From assembly GCA_013285805.1 (NCBI GenBank), contig JABDGY010000006.1, forward strand, positions 1 to 57,604: a stretch of DNA of 57,604 bases, given 5' to 3'. Of this stretch, positions 17,078 to 25,836 are shown one piece after another. How positions within the stretch are numbered: the stretch's first letter is position 1; every line of letters begins with the position of its first letter. Under the pieces are notes generated by a model, which was not told the origin of the DNA, ran no database searches, and saw only the letters and a list, made by a program, of their open reading frames with translations. The stretch comes from Bacteroidota bacterium (GTDB lineage: Bacteria; Bacteroidota; Bacteroidia; JABEUT01). Both the position numbers and the translations under genes were made by a program.

Positions 17078-17566
17078 TTATTTTATTCTTGAATACACTA
17101 AAAATGTATACGGGTAAGGGTTCTTTTCATCAGCCAAATGCCCTGTTTTACTCGTTTCTGCCCATATATCTGCATGTATTTCAGGGAAATGTGCATCCCC
17201 TTCGAAATCACCATGTATCCGTGTTAAGTATATCTTATCTGCCAATTTCATAGACAATTTATAGATTTCTGCTCCGCCAATGATAAAAACCTCACCATCT
17301 TCTTTACATAATTCTTTCATTTCCTGCAACGAGGAAACCACTATGCAACCTTCTGCTTTAAAGTCTTTATTTCTTGTAATAACTACATTTTTACGTTTCG
17401 GTAAAGGCCTCCCCATCGATTCATATGTCTTTCTGCCCATTACAACGGTATGCCCCATAGTCAGGTTCATAAAGAATTTCATATCGGCCGGCATGCGCCA
17501 CGGCAATGTATTATTCTTGCCAATAACATTATTATCTGATGCAGCCGCTACAAGCGATATTACCAT
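17078..17566 (-). CDS. folA: Dihydrofolate reductase
   Basis: The preferred start is the ATG at 17566 (MVISLVAAASDNNVIGK), giving 162 residues; a TTG at 17575 would add three residues without family support. The substrate loop NNTLPWRMPADMKFF with conserved W and the acidic Asp, the NADPH motif VVMGRKTYESMGRPLP, and VFIIGGAEIY are all present. It reduces dihydrofolate to tetrahydrofolate, regenerating the cofactor oxidised by the neighbouring thymidylate synthase. thyA and folA run in the same direction 116 bp apart. Confidence 0.96.
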   Translation of the reverse strand: MVISLVAAASDNNVIGKNNTLPWRMPADMKFFMNLTMGHTVVMGRKTYESMGRPLPKRKNVVITRNKDFKAEGCIVVSSLQEMKELCKEDGEVFIIGGAEIYKLSMKLADKIYLTRIHGDFEGDAHFPEIHADIWAETSKTGHLADEKNPYPYTFLVYSRIK

Positions 17567-17681
17567 AAAATACAAGATATTGAATAATGAACATTTAATA
17601 ACGAAGCCCGAAGTATAAAACCTTTTCCCGGGTATTTTATTTCAGAATTCGACATTCCTTGTTCGATATTCATTATTCTAG

Positions 17682-18476
17682 CTAAACAGCCACAGGGGCC
17701 TTTATGTGGGGATGCGGGTCGTATCCTTCAAGTGCAAAGTCTTCGAATTTAAACGAGAAAATATCTTTCACCTCAGGGTTTACTTTCATGGTAGGTAACT
17801 TGCGCAATTCGCGGGTTAGCTGCAAACGTGCCTGATCTAAATGATTCAGATAAAGATGTGTATCGCCCAAGGTATGTACAAACTCACCGGGTTTCAGTCC
17901 GCAGGCCTGTGCAACCATTAGTGTCAGCAACGCATAAGACGCAATATTGAAAGGTACTCCTAAAAATACATCCGCACTGCGCTGGTACAACAAGCATGAA
18001 AGCTTGCCATCGCATACATAAAACTGGAAAAACATATGGCAGGGCGGCAATTTCATTTTATCTATTTCGCCCACATTCCAGGCACTTACTATTAACCTTC
18101 GCGAATTAGGGTTCTTCTTTATTTGCTCAATAACGTTTGTAATCTGGTCAATATGCCTGCCATCGGCTGCAGGCCAGCTTCTCCACTGGTAGCCGTATAC
18201 AGGGCCAAGGTTGCCCTCTGCATCGGCCCATTCATCCCATATAGATACGCCATTATCCTTCAGGTACTTAATATTAGTTTCACCTTTCAAAAACCACAAT
18301 AGCTCATATATAATAGAACGCAAGTGTAGTTTTTTAGTCGTAAGCAGGGGAAAACCCTCTTGCAAATCGAAACGCATCTGGTATCCAAATACGCTTAAAG
18401 TGCCTGTTCCCGTGCGGTCGTCCTTACGAGCGCCTTTATCAAGTATGTGCTGTAATAAATCGTGATATTGTTTCAC
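17682..18476 (-). CDS. thyA: Thymidylate synthase
   Basis: This is a 264-residue protein, the E. coli ThyA length, with the nucleophile Cys146 in [11 protein letters not shown], the phosphate-binding Arg in QRSADVFLG, and the C-terminal KAPVAV. It methylates dUMP to dTMP with 5,10-methylenetetrahydrofolate. The start codon is GTG at 18476: an ATG two bases upstream is out of frame and followed at once by a stop. An exact -7 element ends only 4 nt before the GTG. It is divergent from the GT4 gene. Confidence 0.97.
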   Translation of the reverse strand: MKQYHDLLQHILDKGARKDDRTGTGTLSVFGYQMRFDLQEGFPLLTTKKLHLRSIIYELLWFLKGETNIKYLKDNGVSIWDEWADAEGNLGPVYGYQWRSWPAADGRHIDQITNVIEQIKKNPNSRRLIVSAWNVGEIDKMKLPPCHMFFQFYVCDGKLSCLLYQRSADVFLGVPFNIASYALLTLMVAQACGLKPGEFVHTLGDTHLYLNHLDQARLQLTRELRKLPTMKVNPEVKDIFSFKFEDFALEGYDPHPHIKAPVAV

Positions 18477-18480
18477 ATTT

Positions 18481-18488
18481 CAAAATTA
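18481..18488 (-). promoter_or_regulatory. -7 promoter element (TAATTTTG) for thyA
   Basis: An exact TAnnTTTG match ending 4 nt before the thyA GTG start, implying a near-leaderless message. Confidence 0.55.
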
Positions 18489-18567
18489 TGTAATAGTTGC
18501 TTATGGTTCAGGGGAAAATTACTAACAGTTGTTACTATCTTCAAATCTGTGCTTCCCGTGGAATTTC

Positions 18568-18575
18568 TATTTTTG
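18568..18575 (+). promoter_or_regulatory. -7 promoter element (TATTTTTG) for the GT4-GT2-fmt operon
   Basis: An exact TAnnTTTG match ending 5 nt before the ATG at 18581. The longer in-frame extension upstream to 18497 would cover this element and is not supported. Confidence 0.55.
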
Positions 18576-18580
18576 GGTTC

Positions 18581-19783
18581 ATGAAAGTGCTGCAACTGTG
18601 CAATAAAGTGCCTTACCCTGAAAAAGACGGAGGAGCCATTGGCATTAATGTTTTTTCGCGGGAGTTTTTGCGGGCGGGACATAAGGTAAAAATGCTGGCC
18701 ATGAATACCACCAAGCATTTTGTTGACATACAGTCTATCCCGGCAGAGTTCCGTAATGGTATTGGATTAGAAACAGTAACGGTTGATAACTCAGTAAAAC
18801 CTGCAAAGGCTTTAATGGCATTGCTTAAAGGGGAATCCTACAATATATCTCGTTTCTACAGTAAAGAATATGAAGAAAAGCTTGAAGCCATCTTAAATAA
18901 AGAAACATATGATGTTGTGCAGGTTGAAGGGCTTTATGTGGCCTCATACATACCTAATATCCGCAAGCTATCAAAAGCTCCGATAATAATGCGGGCGCAT
19001 AATGTAGAGTGGAAAATATGGGAGCGCTTGGCCGATGAGGAAAAGAATCCGTTAAAGAAATCTTACCTTAAAATACTCAGGCGCCAGTTAAGAAAATACG
19101 AAGAGAATGCCGTTAACCTATGCGATGGTATTACAACCACCACGGTGAACGATATGAATCTTCTAAAAGTAATGGGCTGCAAAACACCCATTGCGCATAT
19201 ACCATTCGGAATAAATGTTTCAAGATATTCGCCTGTTCAAAGCCCGGAACCCAACACATTATTATACATCGGTGCACTCGATTGGCTGCCCAATTTACAG
19301 GCGTTAGAATGGTTTTTAAAAGAAGTATGGAATAAAGTTAACAGTGTATTGCCTGACGTAAAGTTGCACATTGCAGGGCGAAATATGCCGGAAAATATAA
19401 AAGCAGGGGAATACAGTAATGTGATATTTCATGGAGAAGTGGAGAATGCACTGACATTTATGAATACTTACAATATTATGCTCTCTCCTTTACTAGCAGG
19501 CAGTGGCGTTAGGGTTAAGATTATAGAAGGCATGGCATTAGGTAAGCCCATTGTAACTTCAACTGTAGGTATAGAAGGTATTGAATGCAATTATGGCAAA
19601 GATGTTATGGTAGCCGATACACCCGATGAGTTTTGCAATGCCATAAAACAACTCATTCAAAATCCGAACTTTACCAGGCATCTTTCAGCTAATGCACGGA
19701 CATTTGCGTTGACAAATCACGACATACAAAAGATTGTGGAAAAGCTGGTTGCCTTTTACAGTGAAAGAATAAAAGCCAAATAG
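18581..19783 (+). CDS. Glycosyltransferase family 4
   Basis: The start at the ATG at 18581 (MKVLQLCNKVPYPEKDGGAI) gives 400 residues; this is the typical GT4 N-terminus with a glycine-rich acceptor loop. The C-terminal Rossmann half contains LLYIGALDWLPNLQALEWFL, then KLHIAGRNMPENI, and the nucleotide-sugar region SPLLAGSGVRVKIIEGMALG with the GSGxRxKxxE motif. It is a retaining GT-B enzyme, cytoplasmic or peripheral to the membrane, likely transferring a sugar in surface polysaccharide synthesis. GT2 follows after 4 bp, and fmt 7 bp after that. Confidence 0.9.
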   Translation: MKVLQLCNKVPYPEKDGGAIGINVFSREFLRAGHKVKMLAMNTTKHFVDIQSIPAEFRNGIGLETVTVDNSVKPAKALMALLKGESYNISRFYSKEYEEKLEAILNKETYDVVQVEGLYVASYIPNIRKLSKAPIIMRAHNVEWKIWERLADEEKNPLKKSYLKILRRQLRKYEENAVNLCDGITTTTVNDMNLLKVMGCKTPIAHIPFGINVSRYSPVQSPEPNTLLYIGALDWLPNLQALEWFLKEVWNKVNSVLPDVKLHIAGRNMPENIKAGEYSNVIFHGEVENALTFMNTYNIMLSPLLAGSGVRVKIIEGMALGKPIVTSTVGIEGIECNYGKDVMVADTPDEFCNAIKQLIQNPNFTRHLSANARTFALTNHDIQKIVEKLVAFYSERIKAK

Positions 19784-19787
19784 ATTA

Positions 19788-20957
19788 ATGATTACAGCCT
19801 GTCAATATATATTCTGGCTTGCTCTTTTCGGAGTGGTTTTTTCCTATGCCCTATATCCTGTTATTCTAAGAATTTTAGCAATTGGCAAAAAAAACAACAC
19901 TATAATATACGATGCTTCTTCCCTCCCATCAGTCTCTATACTTATTGCCGCCCATAACGAAGAAAAAGTGATTGCAGAGAAATTGCAAAGCATACTGGAG
20001 AGTAATTATCCCCTAGACAAATTAGAAATACTGGTTGGGTCAGATAACAGCAATGATAAAACGGATGAGATAGTTACAAATCTGTCAACCAAATACCCCA
20101 ATATAAAACTCAACAGCTTTAAAGAACGCAATGGCAAAGTGCGCATTATAAACAAGCTGGCATCTATTGCAGCGAATCCCATTTTAATAATTACCGATGC
20201 TAATGTGCTATTTGATAAAGAAACCATATTTAACCTTGCGAAACATTTTAAAAATGACCAAATAGCCTTAGTCGATTCAAACATGCTGCATAAGGGTTTT
20301 AAGAAAGAAGGTATATCATACGAAGAAAGTTTTTACATACGCGGAGAAGTGTCGAGCAAATACAATGAAGGCGTGTTGTGGGGAGCAATGATGGGTCCTT
20401 TCGGTGGTTGTTATGCCATTAAGAAAGATTACTTCACACCCGTTCCCGAACATTTCCTGGTCGATGATTTTTACATTAATATGAAGGTGCTGGAGAAAGG
20501 CTATAAAGCCATTAACGAGGTGAAAGCTGTTGTTTATGAAGATGTATCGAACGATTTAATGGAAGAGTTCAGAAGAAAAATCCGTATTGCTACCGGGAGT
20601 TTTCAAAACCTATATGCATTCCCCAATATGCTTTTCAGGTTCAATGCGGTAAGCTTTTGTTTCTTCTCGCATAAGGTGTTACGCTGGTTCGGGCCGGTTT
20701 TCTTCTTCCTTATTTATGTTTGCAGTTTTTTATTATCGAATACAAATGAATTTTATAACATAGCATTTTACACCGAAAGCGCTTTGATCGTTCTGGTGCC
20801 TATCGATTATATTTTGCAAAAAGCAGGCTTACATTTGCGCTTGCTTCGCCTAATACGCCATTTCTTCTTTATGAACCTTGCCATATACTTAGGAATGGTA
20901 AAAGCAATAAGCGGCGTTAATTCAAGCATTTGGGAACCAACACGCCGACACCAATAG
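19788..20957 (+). CDS. Glycosyltransferase family 2, membrane-bound
   Basis: This 389-residue protein has an N-terminal membrane helix (about residues 6-28), then a GT-A domain beginning PSVSILIAAHNEEKVIAEKL, with the donor-binding aspartate in LVGSDNSNDKT and a DxD-like ITDANVLF. Acceptor-site acidic residues lie in LVDDFYINMK, and a C-terminal RKIRIATG element resembles the Q/RxxRW region. Several helices end the protein. This layout fits processive or polymer-type GT2 enzymes such as those of polysaccharide or hyaluronan-like synthases; the sugar is unknown. Confidence 0.88.
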   Translation: MITACQYIFWLALFGVVFSYALYPVILRILAIGKKNNTIIYDASSLPSVSILIAAHNEEKVIAEKLQSILESNYPLDKLEILVGSDNSNDKTDEIVTNLSTKYPNIKLNSFKERNGKVRIINKLASIAANPILIITDANVLFDKETIFNLAKHFKNDQIALVDSNMLHKGFKKEGISYEESFYIRGEVSSKYNEGVLWGAMMGPFGGCYAIKKDYFTPVPEHFLVDDFYINMKVLEKGYKAINEVKAVVYEDVSNDLMEEFRRKIRIATGSFQNLYAFPNMLFRFNAVSFCFFSHKVLRWFGPVFFFLIYVCSFLLSNTNEFYNIAFYTESALIVLVPIDYILQKAGLHLRLLRLIRHFFFMNLAIYLGMVKAISGVNSSIWEPTRRHQ

Positions 20958-20964
20958 ATTAGAT

Positions 20965-21927
20965 ATGAGTAAGAGCCTTAGAATAGTATTTATGGGAACG
21001 CCTGAATTTGCAGTAGCAACATTAGATGCATTATTGAAAAGCAGGCACAAAGTAGTTGGCGTAGTAACTGTACCCGATAAACCCGCAAACCGTGGATTAA
21101 AGTTGCAAGCTTCTGCTGTAAAAGAGTTTGCACTGAAACATGGTCTACCCATTCTGCAACCGGAAAAACTTAAGAACGAGGAATTTATAAACGAATTAAA
21201 GAAACTGCAACCCGACTTACAGGTTGTTGTTGCCTTTCGTATGTTGCCTGAGGTTGTATGGGCATTACCTGAATATGGCACCATTAACCTGCATGCTTCA
21301 CTATTACCACAATACCGTGGTGCTGCCCCAATTAACTGGGCCATTATTAATGGTGAGAAAGAAACAGGCATAACTACATTCTTACTATCGCACCAGATTG
21401 ATACAGGAGACATATTAATGAGCGAAAAAATTGTCATTACAGAAGATGATGATGCCGGAACGGTGCATGATAAACTAATGGCGCTTGGGGCAGAACTAGT
21501 TATTAAAACTGTTGATGCCCTCGCCGATAAAGGCCACGATATTGAAAAGCAATCGCAACCCGATACAACTAAATTAAAGCCTGCCCCAAAGATTTTCAGG
21601 GAGAACTGTAAGATAGACTGGTATAAACCCAATGAAGACGTCTATAACTTTATCCGCGGACTGAATCCATACCCCGGTGCATGGACAGAATTGGAAAATG
21701 AAAAAGGAGAAAAACTTGTTGTAAAAGTATTTAAAGCAGTTAAGCACCCCGGTACTATTAGCGCGGGAATGCTATTTGTAAATGACAAAAACCAGCTATT
21801 TGTAAACTGCCGAAACGGATGCATTGAGATATTAGAATTGCAGGCGGAAGGCCGTAAACGTATGAGTACAAGTGATTTTCTCAGGGGATTTCCATTAGAT
21901 CCATCAAAATGGAAAGCCATTTCCTAA
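20965..21927 (+). CDS. fmt: Methionyl-tRNA formyltransferase
   Basis: This is a 320-residue protein of standard Fmt length. The N-terminal formyltransferase domain begins RIVFMGTPEFAVATLDALL, and the catalytic region NLHASLLPQYRGAAPINWAI holds the conserved Asn and His; TGITTF and DTGDIL follow. The C-terminal OB-like domain (about residues 205-310) binds tRNA. It formylates Met-tRNAi using 10-formyl-tetrahydrofolate. It is the last gene of the GT4-GT2 operon, 7 bp after GT2, an unusual partnership since fmt more often lies with def. Confidence 0.97.
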   Translation: MSKSLRIVFMGTPEFAVATLDALLKSRHKVVGVVTVPDKPANRGLKLQASAVKEFALKHGLPILQPEKLKNEEFINELKKLQPDLQVVVAFRMLPEVVWALPEYGTINLHASLLPQYRGAAPINWAIINGEKETGITTFLLSHQIDTGDILMSEKIVITEDDDAGTVHDKLMALGAELVIKTVDALADKGHDIEKQSQPDTTKLKPAPKIFRENCKIDWYKPNEDVYNFIRGLNPYPGAWTELENEKGEKLVVKVFKAVKHPGTISAGMLFVNDKNQLFVNCRNGCIEILELQAEGRKRMSTSDFLRGFPLDPSKWKAIS

Positions 21928-22055
21928 CCTACGCACCTACCCTGTAAGGCTTTATAAATAGCCTTTTCACGCCGAGTTATTAACAAACACCCCTATTTAT
22001 CAACAATTTACGGCTTTCAGGGCGGCAAACCTGCGCACCTATTGATTTCCTGCAA

Positions 22056-22063
22056 TATATTTG
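22056..22063 (+). promoter_or_regulatory. -7 promoter element (TATATTTG) for HU
   Basis: An exact TAnnTTTG match 32 nt before the HU start at 22096. Confidence 0.6.
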
Positions 22064-22095
22064 CGGCAGTATTAACAAATTAAACTTTACACATT

Positions 22096-22368
22096 ATGAA
22101 CAAGGCAGAATTAATCGATGCTATTTCAGGAGAGGCAAAAATCACAAAAGCTGATGCACAAAGAGCCGTTGACGGACTTGTAGATGCTACAACCAAAGCA
22201 CTCAAGAAAGGCGACAGGATCACCTTAGTTGGATTTGGTTCTTTCTCAGTATCTAAAAGGGCAGCTCGTACAGGCAGGAATCCTCAGACCGGCGCAGCCA
22301 TTAAGATTGCTGCAAAGAAAGTTGTTAAATTCAAGGCTGGCGCAGAACTCGCGGCTAAAGTGAAATAA
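22096..22368 (+). CDS. HU-family DNA-binding protein
   Basis: This is a 90-residue canonical HU: MNKAELIDAISGEAKITKAD at the N-terminus, the GFGSFSVSKRAARTGRNPQT signature with an intact Arg-Asn-Pro intercalating tip, and the Lys-rich C-terminal KKVVKFKAG strand. It bends and compacts DNA as a dimer. It is a single gene with its own promoter and a very strong terminator, in keeping with a highly expressed nucleoid protein; it is the more typical of the two HU genes in the window. Confidence 0.97.
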   Translation: MNKAELIDAISGEAKITKADAQRAVDGLVDATTKALKKGDRITLVGFGSFSVSKRAARTGRNPQTGAAIKIAAKKVVKFKAGAELAAKVK

Positions 22369-22386
22369 TTTAGCAAGTTATTCTAT

Positions 22387-22420
22387 AAAAAGCCCCTCGT
22401 AATTGAGGGGCTTTTTTATT
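22387..22420 (+). terminator. Intrinsic terminator of HU
   Basis: A 12-bp perfect stem (AAAAAGCCCCTC with its complement), a 6-nt GTAATT loop and a run of T. The T tract continues straight into the next gene's -7 promoter element. Confidence 0.93.
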
Positions 22421-22424
22421 TTTG
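22417..22424 (+). promoter_or_regulatory. -7 promoter element (TATTTTTG) for the agmatinase-family gene
   Basis: An exact TAnnTTTG match embedded in the T tract of the HU terminator, 20 nt before the ATG at 22445. Its -33 region would lie within the terminator stem. Confidence 0.5.
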
Positions 22425-22444
22425 GACTTCTATATTCAATATTC

Positions 22445-23488
22445 ATGGCAAAAAAAACATCAACATTCGACCCTGACGGCCCTGCATCATCCGACACATT
22501 ATTCGGGTTACCCTACACCGTAGAGAACGCCAAAGTAGTTGCCCTTCCCGTTCCCTGGGACGTAACAGTATCATACCAGAGTGGTGCAGCCAAAGGACCG
22601 GAGGCTATTTTAAAGGCTTCGGTACAGGTAGATTTATTTGATGAAAAAGTGCCTGAGGCATGGAAGATTGGCATTGCCATGGAAGATATGCCGGATAAAT
22701 GGATTAAGAGAAGCAAGAAGCTGCGCCCTAAAGCTGAAGAGTATATTGATATGTTCACTTCGGGTAAGGGTAATCCGAAAAAAATGAAGGCAACATTGAA
22801 TGAGATAAATGCCGAATGCAAAGAGCTGATGAAATGGGTAAAGGAAAAATCACTCTCTCATTTAAAGAAAAACAAAATAGTAGCGCTTATTGGTGGCGAC
22901 CATAGTACTCCCTTGGGACTAATGCAGGCCGTAAGTGAACGTTACAAGTCATTTGGCATTTTGCATATTGATGCCCACTGCGATTTACGCGACACCTACG
23001 AAGGCTTCACCTATTCACATGCATCTATCATGTTCAACGCGCTTAAGATAAAGAACATGGAAAAACTTGTGCAGGTTGCCATCCGCGATTTCTCAGAAGG
23101 CGAAAATGCATTAATAGAAAACTCAAATGGACGGATAAAGCTTTTCTCTGATAAGGCGATGAAGGAAAAAATGTTTCATGGCGCTTCCTGGTACGATATA
23201 AAGCAAAATATAGTATCGCACTTGCCGAAACATGTTTACATAAGCTTCGATATTGATGGCCTTGACCCTAAACTATGCCCTAATACCGGCACACCCGTTC
23301 CCGGTGGACTGGAATTCTGGGAAGCCATTCACCTTATAGAAATGGTGGTGGAATCGGGCAGGCAAATTGTTTCATTTGACATTAACGAGGTCGCCCCGGG
23401 AGAAGATGAGTGGGATGCTAATGTAGGCGCAAGGCTACTTTATAAGATATCGAATCTTGCAGCCGTGTCTGCTAATAATTCAAAGTAG
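22445..23488 (+). CDS. Agmatinase/formimidoylglutamase-family ureohydrolase
   Basis: I prefer the start at ATG 22445 (MAKKTSTFDPDGPAS), giving 347 residues; the longer frame from 22403 reaches into the terminator. All Mn2+ ligand motifs of the arginase fold are present: GGDHST (His153), DAHCD (Asp176, His178, Asp180) and SFDIDGLDP (Asp269, Asp271). It hydrolyses a guanidino or formimino group; agmatine to putrescine and urea is the common annotation in Bacteroidota, but arginase or formimidoylglutamase activity cannot be excluded. There is an insert of about 60 residues before the first metal motif. It is convergent with the SGNH gene, overlapping it by 17 bp. Confidence 0.9.
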   Translation: MAKKTSTFDPDGPASSDTLFGLPYTVENAKVVALPVPWDVTVSYQSGAAKGPEAILKASVQVDLFDEKVPEAWKIGIAMEDMPDKWIKRSKKLRPKAEEYIDMFTSGKGNPKKMKATLNEINAECKELMKWVKEKSLSHLKKNKIVALIGGDHSTPLGLMQAVSERYKSFGILHIDAHCDLRDTYEGFTYSHASIMFNALKIKNMEKLVQVAIRDFSEGENALIENSNGRIKLFSDKAMKEKMFHGASWYDIKQNIVSHLPKHVYISFDIDGLDPKLCPNTGTPVPGGLEFWEAIHLIEMVVESGRQIVSFDINEVAPGEDEWDANVGARLLYKISNLAAVSANNSK

Positions 23489-24413
23489 CAAGGCTATCTT
23501 TTAACTCTTTACTGAACCTTACAGCCCCGTCGTAATTAAGGTGGGTGGTATTAACAAACATACTATCGGGGTAATTCACTTTGCCGAAATTAAAAACCCT
23601 GACATTCTTCATTTCGCCAAGCCTGTGCAGAAAATCCTGGGCATCGGGGTAGTTCTTAAAATTTGTGAAGTACGAACTATGATAGGGCGTTATAATAATA
23701 ACAAACATCCTGTCGGGGTTGTTTTTAAAAAGCTCGGTGTATTCGCTTTCAAGGTGAGCATCATTTTCAAATACTGCCTTATTTTTAATTCGCTCGGCAA
23801 CTAACTGGGCAAATCGCTCTTTGGTCATTTTGTTTTTCTCTATAGCCGCTCCCCTGTCTGTGTATTTAGTCAGATTCATTTTATCATTCAGAAAATACCT
23901 GAAATATGTTTCATACTGACCGAAATATTTTATAATGGGCATAGAAAAATATGCCTTGTAATGCTTGCCCAAAAGCTCACGTACTTCAGGGCAATCTGCA
24001 TTGTATATATAGTTTGAAATATCGCCAATGGAGTTTGCTAACCCGTCGAGGCTGAAATTCATTATTATAAGCGGGGTGTGTTTTTCCTTTTTACATTCTT
24101 CCTTTAAAAAGAACAACCATACATCAGCTCCGGTACCATCTAACCCATAATTAAAATAATCGCTGCCCAGTATATGAGGTATGCAACCACCTTGCGCCAT
24201 AGAAGCCCCGAAAATGGGGACCTCGTTTGAGTCATTCTCATTTATTATCCTGTTCACTTTATATGCCCCGCAAATTTCACTGCTTAAAATAACTTTCTTC
24301 TCGAACACACGCTGGAACAGCCAGCCCGCTATTGCTGCAGCCAGTATAACAGGCACAATTATCCTTGTAAGGAATAATTTAAAACTGGAAATAGATGAAT
24401 TCTGCTGCGACAT
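23472..24413 (-). CDS. SGNH-like acyltransferase partner of the MBOAT
   Basis: This 313-residue protein has one N-terminal membrane helix (about 17-30). The exported part has SGNH-hydrolase landmarks: a block I serine in PIFGASMAQGG (about 67-77) and a C-terminal block V in VNTTHLNYDGAVRF with the catalytic His. It overlaps the MBOAT gene by 35 bp. MBOAT plus SGNH pairs (AlgI/AlgJ, DltB/DltD, PatA/PatB) move acyl groups across the membrane onto surface glycans, the SGNH protein doing the final transfer. I infer the same here; the glycan is unknown. Confidence 0.75.
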   Translation of the reverse strand: MSQQNSSISSFKLFLTRIIVPVILAAAIAGWLFQRVFEKKVILSSEICGAYKVNRIINENDSNEVPIFGASMAQGGCIPHILGSDYFNYGLDGTGADVWLFFLKEECKKEKHTPLIIMNFSLDGLANSIGDISNYIYNADCPEVRELLGKHYKAYFSMPIIKYFGQYETYFRYFLNDKMNLTKYTDRGAAIEKNKMTKERFAQLVAERIKNKAVFENDAHLESEYTELFKNNPDRMFVIIITPYHSSYFTNFKNYPDAQDFLHRLGEMKNVRVFNFGKVNYPDSMFVNTTHLNYDGAVRFSKELKDSLATLNY

Positions 24414-25794
24414 CTTTGCCTAATATTATAATTGCCAACGTAATAACCGTTAAAAAAACTGCCGGGTACTTCAGTCTCATATCCCTGGGCAATAAAAACC
24501 TTAATGTTAATGCCAGTATAACCATAAAGCTCAACACTAAATTAAGCGGGCCCTTTTCCCCGCAAAGCTGTGGCAGGTTAAAGTGAAAATTCATCTGTGC
24601 AATTTTATGAATTAGCTTACCTGCAATGGTGAATGTAGGTGAACGAAAGAAAATAAGACTGAAGGTCCAATATGAAAAAGCCAGCAGTAAGCTCCCACCA
24701 TTATATATGGCTTTAGGCATTTTTGCCGATATTCTTTTCCTTAGTTTTTTAGTAAGGAACTCATACGACAGGGCGATGCCTTGCAGGAAACCGAAAATAA
24801 CGAAGTTCCAGCCTGCGCCATGCCATAAACCCGCTATTAAAAAGGTTATTACCAATGCAAATATTATGCCCCATTTGCCCCAATCTCTTTTAGCTGTAGC
24901 AAGAGGAGTGTATAAATAATCGCTGAACCACGAAGAAAGCGAGATGTGCCATCTTCTCCAATATTCTGATATATTTTTTGACAGGTAAGGCCTGTTGAAA
25001 TTCTCCATAAGGTCGAAACCCATAAACTTAGCTGTGCCGCGGGCAATATCAGAGTATGCAGAGAAATCGCAATATATCTGGAAGTAGTAAAATAAAAGTG
25101 CAATAACCGATGATGAAGTGTTGGCTGCATCGACATTACCGAATACCTGGTCAACATAAACCCCCAGCCTGTCGGCTACAACCAGTTTTTTAAAAAGCCC
25201 GTAACCGATGAGATTTAAACCCAATGCGGCATTATCATACGTAAATAGTTTCTTCTCATGAAACTGGTGAATCATATTCTGTGGCCGCTCTATAGGGCCT
25301 GCCACCAACTGAGGGTAAAACATTACATAAAGCGCATATATGCCGAAATGCTTTTCCGCTTTCTGGTTTCCCCTATATACTTCTATAGTATAGCTCATAG
25401 CCTGGAAAGTATGAAATGAAAGCCCAATGGGTAATATCATTTTTAAAGAAGGCATATGATTGGAAAAGCCGAATAAATGGGCCACCCCTGTAATATTATC
25501 GTTAATGAAGTTGTAGTACTTAAAAACTGCCAATACACCTATGTTGGCAATAATGCTCATGATAAGGAACCTTCTCTTTTTAGCCCTATCTTCAATCTTC
25601 TCAAGATAAATACCCGCTATATAATCAATTACGATGGTGAATATTAAAATGAGTATATATTCAGGCTTAAAGAACATGTAAAAGAAGCAGGATGCCGCAA
25701 GCAACCAGCTCCACCTGAATTTAAATGGAATGAGAAAATAAAGTGTAGTGACCACCACAAAGAAAAACAGGAAGGGTATGGAATTGAATAACAT
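24379..25794 (-). CDS. MBOAT family O-acyltransferase (AlgI/DltB-like)
   Basis: This is a 471-residue, multi-pass protein of the usual AlgI length. Family marks include DYIAGIYLEK near residue 61, LVAGPIERPQNMIHQF near 165, the segment NISEYWRRWHISLSSW, and the invariant histidine in IAGLWHGAGWNFV. It is expected to use an acyl carrier to acylate a surface polysaccharide, handing the acyl group to the adjacent SGNH protein. It has its own promoter match within the end of the 3-hydroxyacyl-CoA dehydrogenase gene, but also lies in the same-direction cluster with glycosyltransferase and O-antigen ligase-like genes. Confidence 0.93.
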   Translation of the reverse strand: MLFNSIPFLFFFVVVTTLYFLIPFKFRWSWLLAASCFFYMFFKPEYILILIFTIVIDYIAGIYLEKIEDRAKKRRFLIMSIIANIGVLAVFKYYNFINDNITGVAHLFGFSNHMPSLKMILPIGLSFHTFQAMSYTIEVYRGNQKAEKHFGIYALYVMFYPQLVAGPIERPQNMIHQFHEKKLFTYDNAALGLNLIGYGLFKKLVVADRLGVYVDQVFGNVDAANTSSSVIALLFYYFQIYCDFSAYSDIARGTAKFMGFDLMENFNRPYLSKNISEYWRRWHISLSSWFSDYLYTPLATAKRDWGKWGIIFALVITFLIAGLWHGAGWNFVIFGFLQGIALSYEFLTKKLRKRISAKMPKAIYNGGSLLLAFSYWTFSLIFFRSPTFTIAGKLIHKIAQMNFHFNLPQLCGEKGPLNLVLSFMVILALTLRFLLPRDMRLKYPAVFLTVITLAIIILGKDVAAEFIYFQF

Positions 25795-25828
25795 TTTACC
25801 TGCGTATGGTTAACTCTCTGGTAGACTT

Positions 25829-25836
25829 CAAAATTA
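25829..25836 (-). promoter_or_regulatory. Possible -7 promoter element (TAATTTTG) for MBOAT-SGNH
   Basis: An exact TAnnTTTG match on the minus strand overlapping the stop codon of the upstream dehydrogenase gene, 34 nt before the MBOAT start. Confidence 0.45.

Noticed and set aside
18497-18580. Upstream extension of the GT4 gene to 18497
   Set aside because: It would cover the promoter and lacks family similarity; the glycosyltransferase fold begins at MKVLQLCNKVPYP.
20922-21632. A 236-codon frame antisense to fmt
   Set aside because: It is the mirror of a fully supported fmt gene; Ser/Cys-rich composition is typical of an antisense shadow.
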